Positions 1 through 13,634 of a stretch of DNA of 64,000 nucleotides are shown here, in pieces. The stretch spans positions 32,298,778-32,362,777 of the forward strand of contig OX438744.1 in assembly GCA_949316235.1 (NCBI GenBank), given 5' to 3'. This DNA comes from Oegoconia quadripuncta. Its lineage: Eukaryota; Arthropoda; Insecta; Lepidoptera; Autostichidae. Positions within the stretch are counted from its first letter, which is position 1. Every line of letters begins with the position of its first letter. The notes beneath the pieces were generated by a model. The model had not been told where the DNA came from. It saw nothing but the letters and a program-made list of their open reading frames with translations, and did not search any database. The translations under genes and the position numbers were made by a program.

Positions 1-47
1 ATAGAAATCTCTTTATTACTTATAGAGAGACCAGTGGAGGAGTGTTT

Positions 48-130
48 CATCATTATCATCATCCGCGGATCACAATTGTCATCGTCATATCAGCCGAAAG
101 ACGTCCACTGCTGGACAAAGTAGGAGGAGT
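48..130 (-). mobile_element. RTE-like LINE tail fragment
   Basis: A (CAT)-rich stretch, then ATCAGCCGAAAGACGTCCAC TGCTGGACAAAG, the reverse of an RTE-type end. Confidence 0.5.
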
Positions 131-175
131 GTTTATTTTATTTTAATTCCGAAATTGTCTATAGTTGTATAAATA

Positions 176-460
176 CGACCTGTTTGGTGTAGTGATTAGC
201 AACTCTGACCACTATATCAAAAGGTTGCGGGTTCGAATCCCGCTAGGGGCATATGTTTGTGTGATGAATACTGACATTTGTACCCGAGTTAAGGATGTTT
301 TCATTTATAATAATTATTTATTTACAAAAAAAAATTTATTTATGTAACCATCTGGTATCGACACACAAGCCTATAGTTGCTTACTGTGGAACTAGATGAC
401 CCTGTGTGTATGTCTAAGGATATTTTATTTATTATTATTATTTATTTATTATAAATAAAA
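176..460 (+). mobile_element. tRNA-derived SINE, family 1
   Basis: Head GACCTGTTTGGTGTAGTGAT with A-box-like and B-box (GGGTTCGAATCCC) pol III signals, a middle region (GTGTGATGAATAC...), a 3' domain starting at CCATCTGGTATC and ending in GTGTGTATGTCTAAGGATAT, then a TTATT-rich tail. The head folds only partly like a tRNA, so it is a SINE, not a gene. Confidence 0.85.
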
Positions 461-555
461 CTTTTATTTTTTTATTCCAGGATTGTTAGTTACAAAAAAT
501 ATTTAAAGACAGGATTTACCTTATTTTAATCATCCAAATAGAATATTTAATGTGA

Positions 556-718
556 CATCATGGAAAGTGACGATGTGGTCGAAGATGAAACACGCGATCT
601 CAGTAAATAAATGCCTATTCAATCTGCTGTTGAAGATCCCAAGGTTGTACGATTCAGGAAAGACTGACGCCGGAATGTTTCATGCCTTAGCAGTTCGGAT
701 GATGAATGAAGAGAAGAG
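556..718 (-). mobile_element. LINE 3' end, family A, decayed
   Basis: GACGATGTGGTCGAAGATGA, CAGGAAAGACTGACGCCGGA and ATGAATGAAGAG match the family in reverse, with indels. Confidence 0.7.
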
Positions 719-837
719 TTAATGGAATCATGAGTATAACAGCATGGATCAGTGAAGGGCAGCAGCGTTATTGGAGGAGAGCTTGCAAAGAACTGCTATC
801 TCCACCCGTCTGCCATAGCAAGCGACGCAAAATTGTA

Positions 838-1084
838 ACTTTGGTTGGTGGTAGGGCATTTTAAATGTCCGCCTGGCTAGCTACCACCATCTTATCTAAA
901 TCTGCCGCCAAGCAGCAATGTTAATAACATTGTTGTGTTCCGGTTGTCAGAGATAAGCTAGCCAGTCCCCCAAATGTGTTGGGGTTTCCGGGTCAGTACG
1001 CTTCCACCTTCGACCTCATCTTCACTTAACATCAGGTGTGATTGAGGTCAAGTACCAACCCGTTGTGCTAAAAAAAAAAAAAAA
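838..1084 (+). mobile_element. SINE family 2, headless copy
   Basis: Starts at TTTGGTTGGTGGTAGGGCAT and ends in a 14-A tail; tRNA-like head missing. Confidence 0.84.
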
Positions 1085-1429
1085 GAAACTTGAGAGCGCC
1101 TTATGTCTAGCATTGGATCTATATGATGATCTATATAGGGAATGTGTATGTGAATCGTCCAAGCCTGATTGATTGCTAAGAAATTCTTAAGAAAGAATTT
1201 GAGGTACTCAAACCGAGGCATACTGAACCCGAACATGCAGCCACAGTTAGAATACATATACAAAGTCCTCGTATATTCTTCCTCGACAGAAGAAGTAATA
1301 ACATGTTTTATCGAACGTTGGATTAAAAAACTGGGATAACAATTTTCTGGGAACAATTATTAGGTACCTACACGAGAAGTGGGTGTTAGTTGATGTGATG
1401 GGACAAGGTGAAGTGGTTAGCGATATAGA

Positions 1430-1530
1430 AGTATATCAACCATCTGGTATCCACAACACAAGCCTATAGTTGCATACTGTGGAACTAGATGGCGCTGTGT
1501 GTATGTCTAAGGATATTTATTATTATTAGA
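1430..1530 (+). mobile_element. SINE family 1, 3' domain only
   Basis: AGTATATCAACCATCTGGTA to the TTATTATTA tail; head missing. Confidence 0.8.
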
Positions 1531-3371
1531 TATATGGAAGTCAAAGAAAACTTCAAGTAATTAGAAGTATACCGCATGAGTTTTTTTTCCATAAGGAAAA
1601 AACAGGACATATTAAATAAGTGAAAAAGAAGGTATTGGCAGAAGTAGTTTAATTTTTTTTTTCAAAATCATCATCGTTTAAAACTTTATGTAATTGCTCG
1701 GTCACGTTTGTAGCCTTTACCACATAATTACATCATTAAATTAAATAAATTAAAAATACTTGGAGAAAATATGAGTTCTAAATAAATTTCGCATGATCGA
1801 ACCGAATCGAATCCTACGAATCCCGCCAGTCGCATAATTTCGTCGGCGCGTGCGACCATTATGGTTTTGAAAAAAAAAAACTACCTATGACAATAACTTC
1901 AATTTCACTTACCTAATATGCTTTATTTTTTTCTCCTTGTAAAAAATTCATCGAGTATACAATTCGTAATACCAAATTGAAGAAATAAATGGCACAAGAG
2001 ACGAAAAAGACTGATCTGGATACTACTGACAACTGCAACATAAATGGATGAAAGCTTCAAGAAAATATAAGACACGTAAATAGAGTATAGCTTAAGAGAC
2101 AAACTAAGTCTCCAACGACAAACTGGTTCATATCTATTATTCATCTGATTTATTTTTGTAAGACATTGTGGTTTTGTTACAACAGCTTAGTTAGTTTCTT
2201 AAATAAACATTGTTTGGATGAAAGTGGAACCACCAAATTGTGGCAGCACTCTCAAAACAACGTGAATATTTTACAGTGTAATTGTGGTAGGACAGTTGTT
2301 TTAATTTTATTTATAATTTTAATATCTGGAATTACATACTTGCGTGTTATTTTAACCCACAAGTGTGTAGCGCTAAATTGGTTAAATAACATTTTCTAAT
2401 CAATAACCAAACAAAAAAAAGTTGTTATTTTTATGTTCTTAATAGCTGCAAGATAGAAAATCGAAGAAATACACATATTTATGATATGGTTAGTCATCAA
2501 CAAATTATAAATCTAGAAATATATTGTAATTTTTTGGAAAAGAGCATGTACCACTAATAGCTGTAACCGACATTTGTTAGAAGTTGGCACTTAAAAAGGA
2601 AACGACATAGGAAGTAATGAAGCCCATTATTTGATTAAAAACGCTGAATCCGATGCCTTATGGCAGACCACCAAGCCTACACCAATGAGATGGAACTCGT
2701 TCCACGATGTCTCAATCTCGATACGGACCGGATCAATCGGCGCCGACGCACAGGGTTTTTTCATCGATCATCCACAAACAGGTTCTCAGAGAAAATGTCC
2801 AAGATTCAATACGAAACATATAGAACGCTAAATGAGAAGTATGGAAAAGTAAAGATCATTATAAAAAACATAATCATGGCAACATTGTAGACTGACCTAA
2901 TAAAAATACGTGTATTTCGTTTCACTAGTTAAACATCAACGACAAATATCTGATCAATGAAAATTAACAAAAATATGTATTATGCAATGTAAAGCTACAT
3001 TTCAATTACAATATACAACTATACAGTCACAGAGTACATCTTGTCCAATAATTGAATGAAGACACAGAAGAAAGATTTAACCTGTTAACAATATTAATGT
3101 GGCTATTGAACGGCAAGCATATTAAAAATTTACTTCCAAAGAAAACGCAATAAAATTAAATGTTCTAATGAATTGCGACAGTCAACACTTAATAAAGTTA
3201 ATAGTAAAACGCTTGTAAAATTATAGGAGAAATATAGGAGACTCGTTGAAAAATACAAATCGGCTCATTAATCTCAACACAAAAGAGCTATAAAGGAGAA
3301 ATTATCGACATTAACAAGAACTATCGGGAGATATATTAAAATGTACCGAACACAGCAGGATGATACCGCAA
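1531..3371. other. No recognisable feature
   Basis: AT-rich. A mildly coding-like patch at 2631-2890 (plus, two overlapping frames) has no motif. Confidence 0.5.
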
Positions 3372-3845
3372 TAGGGATGGTATTTTACCTATCGGCCATT
3401 TTGCGGTTATTTTCAACCTACGTGTTCTTGCTTTTCACCGTTTAGAAAGACTAATGTAGTAATCTATCAGCCAGTTGTAATTTGGTACAAAAGGTCCTAG
3501 TGCATAGATGTTTATTGCTGCATGTTGTGTTGATTTGTGTTTGCCATGGACACACTCTGCATTGTATTCATATCTACATTTATCAAAAATAACTGGAATG
3601 TTCTCGTTTCTGGATAAATCATGATTTTGCTGGTAAGAATTTTCTTACAATGGATCTACATCACTTGCATTGGTTATACAAAATATTGTGGCTATTCCTG
3701 AATTATTTTTAAAATATATAATTAAAATGAAATATAGTATTTATTTCTTAAAATAGACCACCAACGTATTTTACGAAATATCCGAAGTGACCCAATTTTC
3801 GGTTACATATATCAAATGGTTCGATATTTGGATATCCCATCCCTA
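3372..3845. mobile_element. hAT-like MITE
   Basis: Ends TAGGGATGG and CCATCCCTA are inverted; TAGGGATGGG ends are known for hAT elements. About 474 bp, no ORF. I see no clear 8-bp duplication, so ends are approximate. Confidence 0.5.
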
Positions 3846-5274
3846 ATCTTGAGTATTCCAATACAACCGTCGTCAATCATACGACTAAGAACAAGTTTCG
3901 AGCAGTCGGTGGCTCTCAACGGGCCGACATGAGTGATAAATAGATTATAAATTATAATTTATTTTTTACAAAGAACAGTTCTGATATCAATTACTTTGTC
4001 ACTTATTGATTCCGGAGCATTTTTTATCAGAGCATATACAGGTTTTGATGTGATTGCGTTTAAAAGATAAAGCGTTTTAATAGCTTTTAAATATTATTGA
4101 AGTTTTTAAGCTAAATTTAAATTAAAAAGTGCGACTACGACAGAAAGTCGTGTATGTAGGTACTAATACTATGTATTCAGCGGTCAGTACTGGTAATATT
4201 CTGCCTGTAATTCTGTAATAAAAAGAAAATGTGTAAATAAAAAGAAGTTTAAAATATTTCATGATTCTAACAGTTGCCCATTAGATAAGAGTATTGAGAA
4301 TTTGTAACGATAGTTATAGCCACCTTACGCTGATCATTTATTAATTAAGAAATTTGTAGGACAATATCTTGTGTTACGCAGTCGTTATTCTAAAGACCCA
4401 ATTCCACCCAAACATAAAGCCATTCAATTAAGAGAACCGAGATGAGAATTAAGCCTTCTTCGTTTAAAATGCATTAATCCGGTCACTTGTCATGCTCAGG
4501 CGCAATCTCTTCGTCTCTCTCTAAAACCCGTTCCGGTCCCTCTCTCGCTTATTCCCTGACAAAGATTAAAGTTTTGAATACACCGTTTGACAAAGTTAAT
4601 TAAAAAAAAACACACGACATAAAAATGTTACTTAACATAACGTTTTGCGAGTTCAAAGATACTAACTTATTTTGAAATAAAAAAGTCATAATTCTTTCTC
4701 CTAAGTTTATAATTGTAAAGTCATCTATTTCTTTAGCCGCAAAATGTTTTTATTGTCCCATACTTCGACTTTAATTCCGGTTTACTTTAATGAATAAAGT
4801 CGCGTTACTTCCTCTGAGAGACTTCCTTATTTAGGGTTTTAATATCGATTCTCATCTTTTTATTCCTTGATATATGCCAACATAGTGCCATCTCTGTTGC
4901 ACAATCGAAGCGCTTAAACTTTTTCGTTTTTCATTTTGAGAGTAACATGAACACTCAATTTCTCGTTCACAGTTTTTACGCTCGGTTAAACCAGAGTCGG
5001 GCCTTAATTTACGATTATCGAATAAAGACATATACACATATCGATTTTAACTCGCATATGCGGACTACTATAATAATTTTTCGGTATATCGACTTTTACG
5101 ATAGCAGTGTTTATAACGATTTTATTTTCTCACACTCGTTGAATATACTTACACTTTATGATTTTCAAATTATTATTATTACAGTCGAGTGTACTTGATG
5201 GTATAGTTGCATAAATTTCAAGTGTCTCCATCAACTCTTGCTATAAGAATATGTGCATAAAGTTTTTATGTTTG
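3846..5274. other. No recognisable feature
   Basis: AT-rich intron or intergenic sequence; a pyrimidine tract at 4510-4550. Confidence 0.5.
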
Positions 5275-6010
5275 CTATACGGTTGGTTTTATTAAAATAT
5301 GTATGTATTTCATAATCACAAGATTCGTTTGGGCAAAAGTTTCGGAGTAAATTATGGTGATTAACATTTCAGACGAAATAACTCGTGGAATCGTAATGAG
5401 GGGTATCGGTGCGAACAACTTTATTAAAAAGGAAAACACAGGTATTCGATCATGTATTGGTAGGTTGTCCTTTAACTCCTTATAAGAAGAAACTGTTATT
5501 TCATTACACAACACGAAATCAATGCAACTGCATCGAATAACTTAAATATCTTTCGTATCCTGCTGGTCCACCCACAACTACACAACAAGAATGAAAAGGG
5601 TACAAATTGAGTGAAAAAGTGTCCCAATGAACCTTTAAATTGCTCTGTGTATATGTCTCTGGAATACCATCTCCGTTTACATCATCATTCTTAGTCTTAT
5701 CTGATGTTATTAAATCATTCAATTCTGACTCTTGTACTTTGATTTTCAGGGTGCCTTTTAAGTTGTTTACCTTATTCACTTTACTATCTTTTGATTGAAC
5801 ATCATTGTACGTTAAAATTATTGTATCAGTACTACTTAATTCAGGAACTACAACTCTATTTTCGTAACTTTAAAGTTTTTTGTTGATTGTAAGGTAAACA
5901 ATTTACACGTCTTTAACAATTTTAACTTTATTTTCTTTAGTTAAAGTAGGTTTTTCTTTAACTTCTTCTTCTGAATGAGCAGTTATTTGTTTTAAGAAGG
6001 CTTTATCGTG
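5275..6010 (-). pseudogene. Decayed coding-like stretch, unidentified
   Basis: On the minus strand several pieces read like protein across stops and frame changes: AFLKQITAHSEEEVKEKPTL near 5945-6005, a longer open piece from about 5855 to 5519 (containing TIILTYNDVQ, KGTLKIKVQESELNDLI, SDKTKNDDVNGDGIPETY), and an overlapping 79-codon piece (5514-5275). Composition is charged and AT-poorer than neighbours. No motif identifies it; a retrogene or an unclassified transposon protein is possible. Confidence 0.3.
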
Positions 6011-6519
6011 GCACGTAGGCTCGATTTGAATAAAAATACAATTTATATGTGTCGGAGAGTTCGGTAAGGTAGTATAGAGTTACAGAGCCGGTTGGACGGC
6101 TGGCTCCCAATTTGCCGGTGCATTTCTGAGTAAGTTATTAAGTTTCGGCTTGTCACTTTGGTTGCGAAATATTGCAGCAGCGCAGCAGAGCTAATATTTA
6201 GCGTGATGAACGCACCCGAGTGGATCTATCGGTTTTTGTTTTTATTTGACAGTTTTATGGACAACATTCACCTCTTCTCTCTAACTCTAACACCTTACGA
6301 AGCAGTGTAAACAAAAAACATGTTTGACTTTCAATGTGATTTATGTATCACATCTTGTATTGAAAAATATGTTCAGGGTTTGAAACCGAATTAATGCTAC
6401 TACTCAGTAGGTTGAGTTTCTAATATAAAATCATTGCTCAGGTTAACTAAAACATCTCTTCTTTAATTGTATTTGACCTATTTACTATGGTTTTATCATT
6501 AATTTAATTAGATAGATAG

Positions 6520-6735
6520 ATAAAGCGTTTATTTGCATATTACAAAAACACATACAAAAATATTCGACGCAACAATTATTCTGCTTGGTGTTATTCTTAC
6601 ACAATGTAGCCTTATTTCACAGTAATAAAAATAAAAACTAAAATTAAGTACAACTGTTACAACTTTTAATAGAGTTGTATGTGTATCTGTACCACAAATG
6701 GGCCATCGCTCAGTGTGAATCCTCACCTATAGCGG
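6520..6735 (-). mobile_element. Probable LINE 3' end
   Basis: A (GATA)n start followed by AAAGCGTTTATTTGCATATT ACAA is the reverse of a common LINE end; the rest is AT-rich with no clear frame. Confidence 0.4.
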
Positions 6736-9700
6736 TAAGACACAGATTTTCAGCTAGTGCCCTGCGAGCGAAAGCGAGGGTAGGGTACTAGTGCAAAAAT
6801 TTTCAATAACAACCATAAGTGTTTATTCTATAACGATCATTATTAAAATTTTCGACTGTCTAAGTTCGTTGATTAAAAAAATTGTTTTATTTATAAATCC
6901 CATCCTATGCTATGATGCGTATGCTATGATGAGCATATTCATCCATATTGGCTATTTTAGATCGTTTTGAAGAAACTTGATTATGTTATCCATCATCATA
7001 TCAACCACAGGATATTCAGCGGAACATAATAATATTTTCTTATATAAAGACTTCTATCTAAGAATTGTCAAAAGACTCTTGAATATTAAACAACACCAAA
7101 CTCAGCACCCACAGGCTAATGAATAAAACACATTGAATACACAATTAAAAACCTAATACCTTACTCATCTCGACATATAGGTTGCGTTCATCCGGTACAG
7201 TTGACGTAACCCCAGATTCAAGTATGTAAACCTAGTGACACATGTTCATCTAACGACATAGGATGGTATCATTCTTATTTAGTAGCATCTATCTCTCAGC
7301 CTTGGTCAAAACCACTACCTGATACCTGCACCACAAGAAGAATAGTCAAATAATTTGGTTTTCAAACCAAAATATTGGTGTTTGTTGTAATTTATTTTTA
7401 ATCTACGCAGTTCGTAATAAAATTCACAGAAAATAATCTTGATGAAGACATTTAGATAGAGATATTTCGATTATTCGAGTCATGAATAAAATTTAACGTC
7501 GAGCGAAATTCTTGATTTAATTTAATTGCAGACATTTTTAAATGGCTCTATTTCGTAGCTATCGTGCGTCTTTGGTGGTCTACTGTATTTTTATATTACA
7601 CAAAAGGAAAAATGCTGTTGCGCTGTGTATGTTTGTAATTTGTACGTTTGTATCTATTTTCACATACATATAATAAAATTGGTTATATTATTTTAGCTTT
7701 ATGTTTAAGAGGAAATTGAAAAACTTAATGTGGTCTTTAAAATTACCAAAAGTGTTGTCATCCTCTAGTAATAATGAAGCAACACAACATCGGCAGTTAA
7801 TTGAGCGTTATCAAAAGATGCTACGCATCGTGTAAGTGGACCCCGGTTGCGAAGGTAAACAGACACCGAATGCGATTTTTTAACCGTAAAACCGTTTCGT
7901 TTAAAAATAGCTGCGTCAAAGGGTTGAGTTTCTCGCGTGTTTTCGGTTGAAATTTTTATTCTGACAGAGATCGAACCTATCAAATTTAATAATGAATTTG
8001 ACTGTTGCTTCCATCGTAATTATCAGGGAGTTACAAATGGTTTTCTACTTTTACAAGTATAAGCGAGGCTCTATGGGTGGAGTAATGGTCTTTCTTTTCT
8101 ATTTTGACAAGGTTTTTACCTCTTCATAATGCGACTAACCTCCGCTGTTTCCCTGGAAAAATTGGAAGCCAAGGTAGCTTTGCGATTATAGCTCATGTAA
8201 ATAGAGCCCATACGAAATGCAGTAGCGGGACATTATAAGAAATTGCAATATATGAAATTAAAAATTATGGATATTCTATTAATCATAATAGTATAAAATG
8301 GAAGAAGGCTCTTAACAAAAATTTTTATCACAAAATTCCAATAATTTGGCGGTTTATTTCATAATACTTAAGTACTGGCAAACTGCTTACAGTTAAAGCC
8401 CTAAAATGTTTGGAATGCAGAGAAAGGTTACAATGCAGCCAAACAAAAATTATTTTCATTAAAATTTACAAAGAATTAAGTAACTTCCTCAGTGTGTGGA
8501 ATTAGGGATTAAACGATTAGTGAGAATGTCGAATGTGAAAAGTTTCGCAAAATTCTCCTATACAAGGATATTTGTATTTAAGGAAAGTCTATGGTCCAGT
8601 AGTGAACGGGTGCAGCTATGATAATGAATATGATGCGTTGAGATTTTTTTGTTTGTTCGTTCATCATTTTTAAGCAAAAAATCTGTCAGTCAATGGACTT
8701 AAAAGAGATTACTATTCCGTCAACGTAAACGCGATAGACACTGTGAATAGGTTTACGTATGTCAATGTAGGCAGTGTGTTGAATTTATTGAATGGCAAAT
8801 TGTAAAGCAAGACAAGCAGTATCCGACTGATTAACGATCTTTGGACGTGGCCGAATTTGATAGATTCTAACACGCACTGTTTTTATATTTGTTAACACTA
8901 TTAAACAGTGTTAACCGTTTTTACTCTTTTCTATATCTTACAGCAGACCTTTCATTCACATAATTGGAATCGCGCTAATTGCCTTTCGGCTATTTATATT
9001 CTGGTTTATAGGCTAGTTTCTTCTGCTCACGTCTTTTTAAATTTAGTCCTTTTCCTAGACTTCCCTTTCGCTTCATTGCTGTATTTCAATTTTCTTTTTT
9101 TCTTTCATAGACTTGTTTATTTATTATTTTATTTATCTACAGGTTTGTTGCTTCTTGTTTAAGCATAATTTCATGCAATTTCATTTTCTACATCTCTATA
9201 ATTTTCTAGTTTAGGTCAATCTTCATTTATAGTATCTTCAATGACTCAATGAACGGATTTAAGCATATCCATACGTTTTTACTCATTTACCAATGTGATT
9301 AATGTCACATTTGACCTGAGGTATTTACAAATAATAAGACTCCTATATCCGAGCGAACAAACCAACGTGTCCACGTCGAATCGCTAATATGCACTGCAGG
9401 CGCAAAATACGTATGCACTTGTGTTTGGAATGAGGTGTAAGTGACAAGCGTCAAATGCCCTTTAAAATCATTTACAAGGATCAGGTTATCAATACTATTA
9501 CTTAACACTAGCAAGATACAACAATGGACATTTTCACTCAGAGTATGCGCGTACTTTTATGCACTCGTACTTGTAGGGGTTGTAACTGAAAACCGGTGTT
9601 TTACTTTTTGAGTGATGTGCCACACTGAGTTATGATCAATGTGTGCCACTGCGGCACACACTCTCTCTTTGGATTTTCTATTTCATAATTTTTATTCGTG

Positions 9701-11165
9701 TGTACATTTTTTTTTTGTGTATGTGTGTGTGGACGCAGTGGCGTAAATAAATGCTTTATAATTATAATGTCATGGAGAGTAGTATTCAATTCCCACCATT
9801 GAACTAAATGATCAGGTGTCTTGAGAAAATTCAACACATGTACATCATTATCCTTTAGGAATACCAAGCGGCCCTGATTGACAGTTGCGTAACTTTATAA
9901 TGTTTGCTGTCGTTTAAGTTCTGACATGTGATTGGTAGGCTGCTTTTATTTTACTTTCATAAAGGTCAAGGTTATTGAGGTATCCAAGTTTGTAGGTATC
10001 CATCGGTGTAACTGTAGTCTTTGCAGACTATGGAGAATAGGAGGGTTTAGTTTCATACAACGCCAACGCTCGTAGTCATCACTAGATAATTTTTCTTCTC
10101 AAGTCCTCTCCTTGACTGGAATAGATCTCTAATAGAGATAAACTCTATATGTACATCCATATATACTGTTATAAACCTATGTTTTCTTGGCTACAAATGA
10201 TGGATTAATATGAATTGTACAAATTCTATTCTTATTAAATTGTTTGAAGGTACCTTTTCGCTTTTCCTTGTAACTTAAACCTTATGCGTCGGTCCATTAA
10301 TGCATCGGTTACGGTCTCAGCGATAGACAATATTAGTGAAGGTACTTTAAAGCCAGAATTTGTTTATATAACCCAATAGAGGTACTATCACAAGTACATA
10401 ACACCTGGTGAATTCACTCTGTTATTTCTAAATCATTACAGCTGAAAAGGAAACGGAGTTAATCTTTCGAAACGTCTTAATTGCAAGGTCGTAATCCTAT
10501 CCCTTAGTTACTCCGCATGCCAATTTTAACCCGTGACTTAACCAAGCTTGTCCTTTAATAGCCCCTTTTACGTATCTGTCATCGTTGGACAAGCTTAAAC
10601 GATTTTGTATTCTAAAGTTGAAAAATATGGTTGGATTTGGTGTGGTTGGATTGGAGAAGGAATGGCTGAAGTCGTGAGTTCAAACCCTAATTAACACCTC
10701 TGTGTGTGTATAGATAAATTGTGGCGATAGTGTACTGCTGTGGCGTTTCTAGGGTTTTTGTGGTAATGTATGGTTGGGTTTGTATGAGATTGGTTTAGGG
10801 TTGTACTTGTTACACGATTTTCATAAAATTTAACAAAACCGAATATTCATTTATTATCACAAACAACATCATCAACAGTCTGAAGAGCCTAACTGCTTAG
10901 AGTCGTTCAGAATTCGACGTAATGGAAATGGGATTCCGGACTGCCAAAATAAAATGTGATGAGAAAGATATTTATTAGCTCTGGAATTACAGATGGGCTA
11001 CAGATATCAGTACATCATCCTGCTATAAGTATCTAAGCTCGGGAAGTTGACAGCTGTTGGGGTAAATGCCGTGGTATTCCGCGCAACCGTCTACTCCGGC
11101 GCACTGCAGTCGCATGCTGGTGAGTCTTTGAGGCCCAACTATAAAGGTAGTCGTTACACACCCAG
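6736..11165. other. Mostly unassigned AT-rich sequence
   Basis: A near-palindrome at 6753-6800 (CTAGTGCCCT ... AGGGTACTAG). A TGGGTGGAGTAATGG motif at 8073 recurs in part at 58697. No gene-like ORF. Confidence 0.5.
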
Positions 11166-11420
11166 CCAACTGATTAATACCATCATATCAGCCACAGGGC
11201 TTCCACTGCTGAGCATAGACCTCCTCCATAGATTTCTAGAGCGTGCGGTTGGAAGCGGTCTGCAACCAGCGACTCCACCTGGTGAGTGGACGTCCTACGT
11301 CTCCACTCGAGAACTTTAATAGCCCACCGGACATCAGTTCTCCGAGCTATGTGCCCTGTCTACTGCCACTTCAACTAAAGGGCTCACTCGACTTCCTTCC
11401 CCATAGGGTTGGGATTACTG
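11166..11420 (-). mobile_element. RTE-like LINE C-terminal remnant
   Basis: Minus strand reads VGRPLTRWSRWLQTASNRTL and, with stops and shifts, an end that resembles 'EEAYVQQW..G', the usual C-terminus of RTE/BovB reverse transcriptases. The tail is CAGCCACAGGGCTTCCACTG in reverse. Confidence 0.6.
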
Positions 11421-12270
11421 CGGTTTTCATTTCATTGGCTACACTCTTCTTTTCCTACTTACACACCCTATTCCTTTTTTAATTAGTCAGGGGTCCAAGG
11501 TAGCAATAGAATCACGTAGGGCACCGTCTACTTTCAGTTGGCGCCGTGTCGAGTACAACTGTTGATCCTGGCTTACAGGAGTTACAGTAGGAGGAGTGTG
11601 GAGGCGGCATCTGTTACTAAAGGGCTATGTCGATGACTTTCGTTCGTCCACGGATTTCTTCATCCCATTCGATCACGTAGCGTAACGCCGACCATTACCC
11701 TCTCCATAGTTCGTTGCGTGACTTTGAGCCTTCTTATGAGGTCCATAGTAAGAGACTGATTGATATATATCTTATTTATTCGCTCGCGAGTCACAAGTTT
11801 ACATTCTACAACACTAGTATATGCTATCGTTGCACCGCTCATATTCATGCAGTTTGCAGTTATTATAATGCCGTCTGGGTATGCAATCTAATTAGGGTAT
11901 AATGTTACAGACTTATCACCAACTGGGTACAGTTACATACCTGTTCATATGAACTGAAAAGGAGGATGCAAAACGGCTTGGTATTTTGATAAAGATTTGA
12001 TACCAGATACCTACCTACCTCCTGTGGAAGAAACCAAATGTGTAATAGCGGAAATATTGTAACAGATGATCATGACGTGATGATCTTTATCAGTGTGAAA
12101 GTGAAACTATATATATAGAGATAGAGAAATTTGTTCCATGACCCCATACCTATTGGTAACCAAAGGTATGTTTTTGTTTCAAAATTGCTGGTTCGACTCC
12201 CGTTTCGAAAATATGCGAATGCATCTTCTCTAAAATCGACGACAGGTTTTTACAGCAAATTTCTCAATCT
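11421..12270. other. No recognisable feature
   Basis: Short overlapping ORFs on both strands at 11660-11902 without motifs. Confidence 0.45.
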
Positions 12271-12676
12271 CAATGAAATTGGAGTTTTATTTTCTTTGTT
12301 AATCATATGTACCAATTCCTGTGATTTTCAAAGCTATATCCAAATTTGTTTTTTGTTTGGAAAATGGAATATTATTTCAAGGTTTCACATGAAATATTTT
12401 TTAATTTCTGGGCTACTCGTATATCACATAATAAAAAAATTTGAACAGAGCTCTTTTCATGTGCTTCCCATAATCATTTCTTAGATTCGCTGAAACTTTT
12501 ATAAAGGGGTTACTTTTAAAAATTAACGCTGCCTATACTTAACTTAATGTTATCCGATAATACACACAAAGTTTAGCTAAATTTGGATTTGCCTTCCCAA
12601 AAAAAAATCAAAAATGTTTGTATGGAGAAAACAGTCTTAATGAAATTCTTCATACAAAACGCTAATTTCATAGGTA
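12271..12676 (+). repeat. Inverted repeat pair, left arm
   Basis: About 400 bp, over 90% identical by eye to the reverse complement of 14284-14684 (shared blocks TTTCAAGGTTTCACATGAAA, GTGCTTCCCATAATCATTTC, TGTTTGTATGGAGAAAACAG). Unclassified transposon-like repeat; a short piece recurs at 41605-41630. Confidence 0.88.
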
Positions 12677-12743
12677 TGGACCTCATATTACAGACTTCCC
12701 TATGCTCTTAATGGATCACGAATATGGAGGAGTCTCATTTATT

Positions 12744-12955
12744 ACTAGCTTTACGCCCGCGACATCTTCCGCGTGGTTCTCGAAATAAAACATAAACTAT
12801 CACTTTTATTACACATAGAAAACTTCCGGAAGAAATTCTATATGATTTTTATATATGTGTGTGGAAATAAATAGTTTTATATATCTCAGTGGAAACAGTA
12901 TCAAAATCTGTTAAGTAGTTAGACCAAATAAGCGCACAAATAGATAGACTTCAAA
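12744..12955 (+). repeat. Same or related tail repeat, diverged
   Basis: TACTAGCTTTACGCCCGCGA and GTATCAAAATCTGTTAAGTA. Confidence 0.55.
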
Positions 12956-13149
12956 GATAGAGATATATCAATTAAAAGGCTTCATTTTAGTTAATTGGCT
13001 GCAATGTCGTTAACTGCAGATTTCACCCGGCGATAAGGAGTAGCTTCATGACCAAGTGGGCCCAGTGGTGATTGGTGGATTTGTTTCACACTAGCCACGT
13101 GACGTCAGTGTTTAAAGCCCTCCCCTGGTTAAAGACTGCTTTCAATTGA

Positions 13150-13272
13150 AAACAACTGGGACCGAAAATTGACCGTGCCTTCCGAAGCACGGGAACACTG
13201 GTATTAAAATGCCACTTGTAGTCAGCCATTGCTTAAATTCGCTAATCAATAGCGAATATGCTTCGCCCAGTG
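13150..13272 (-). mobile_element. 5S-headed SINE, promoter part deleted
   Basis: Leader (CGCTATTGATTAGCGAAT), a remnant of the 5S-like part (TTAAGCAATGGCTGACTACA), then a long tail (GCATTTTAATACCAGTGTTC, CGTGCTTCGGAAGGCACGGT, CCCAGTTGTTTTC). The C box is lost. It lies in the intron beside host exon 2. Confidence 0.68.
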
Positions 13273-13303
13273 GTGCAGGTACTGTAGGTGTATCTAACTA
13301 GTC

Positions 13304-13521
13304 TATCTAATATTATGGATGGGAAAGTTTGTATGTTTGCTAATTTGTTTGATGCTCAATAACGGTGAAACGAATGAACAGATTTCGATGAAATTTGGTA
13401 TATAGGTAGAATAGACCCTTGATTAAAACATAGGGCTTTTATCCCGAAAAAATAAGTAGTTCCGGCTGGATAAAAAAATTGAACATTATGGGTGATAAAG
13501 TTGTTCCACGCAGGCGAAGCC
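13304..13521 (-). repeat. Same tail repeat, reverse copy beside exon 2
   Basis: GATGAAATTTGGTATATAGG ... CCACGCAGGCGAAGCC. Confidence 0.72.
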
Positions 13522-13634
13522 AACCAATATGGAGAAGAGTGAGTATAGGAGTAGTCCCATAGTCATTCACAATAGAGGTCACTGGGGTAGAGATTCAGTT
13601 ATTTATTCTTTTGTGGCTAGAAAAATTATCATAC

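Noticed and set aside
181..252. tRNA-gene-like sequence with A and B boxes (also at 16200, 17925, 46357, 63085)
   Set aside because: Dispersed copies share the same non-tRNA body and tail and the clover leaf is incomplete; these are SINE heads.
12131..12484. 117-codon ORF
   Set aside because: It lies mostly in the inverted-repeat arm at 12271-12676, and the other arm does not keep the frame.
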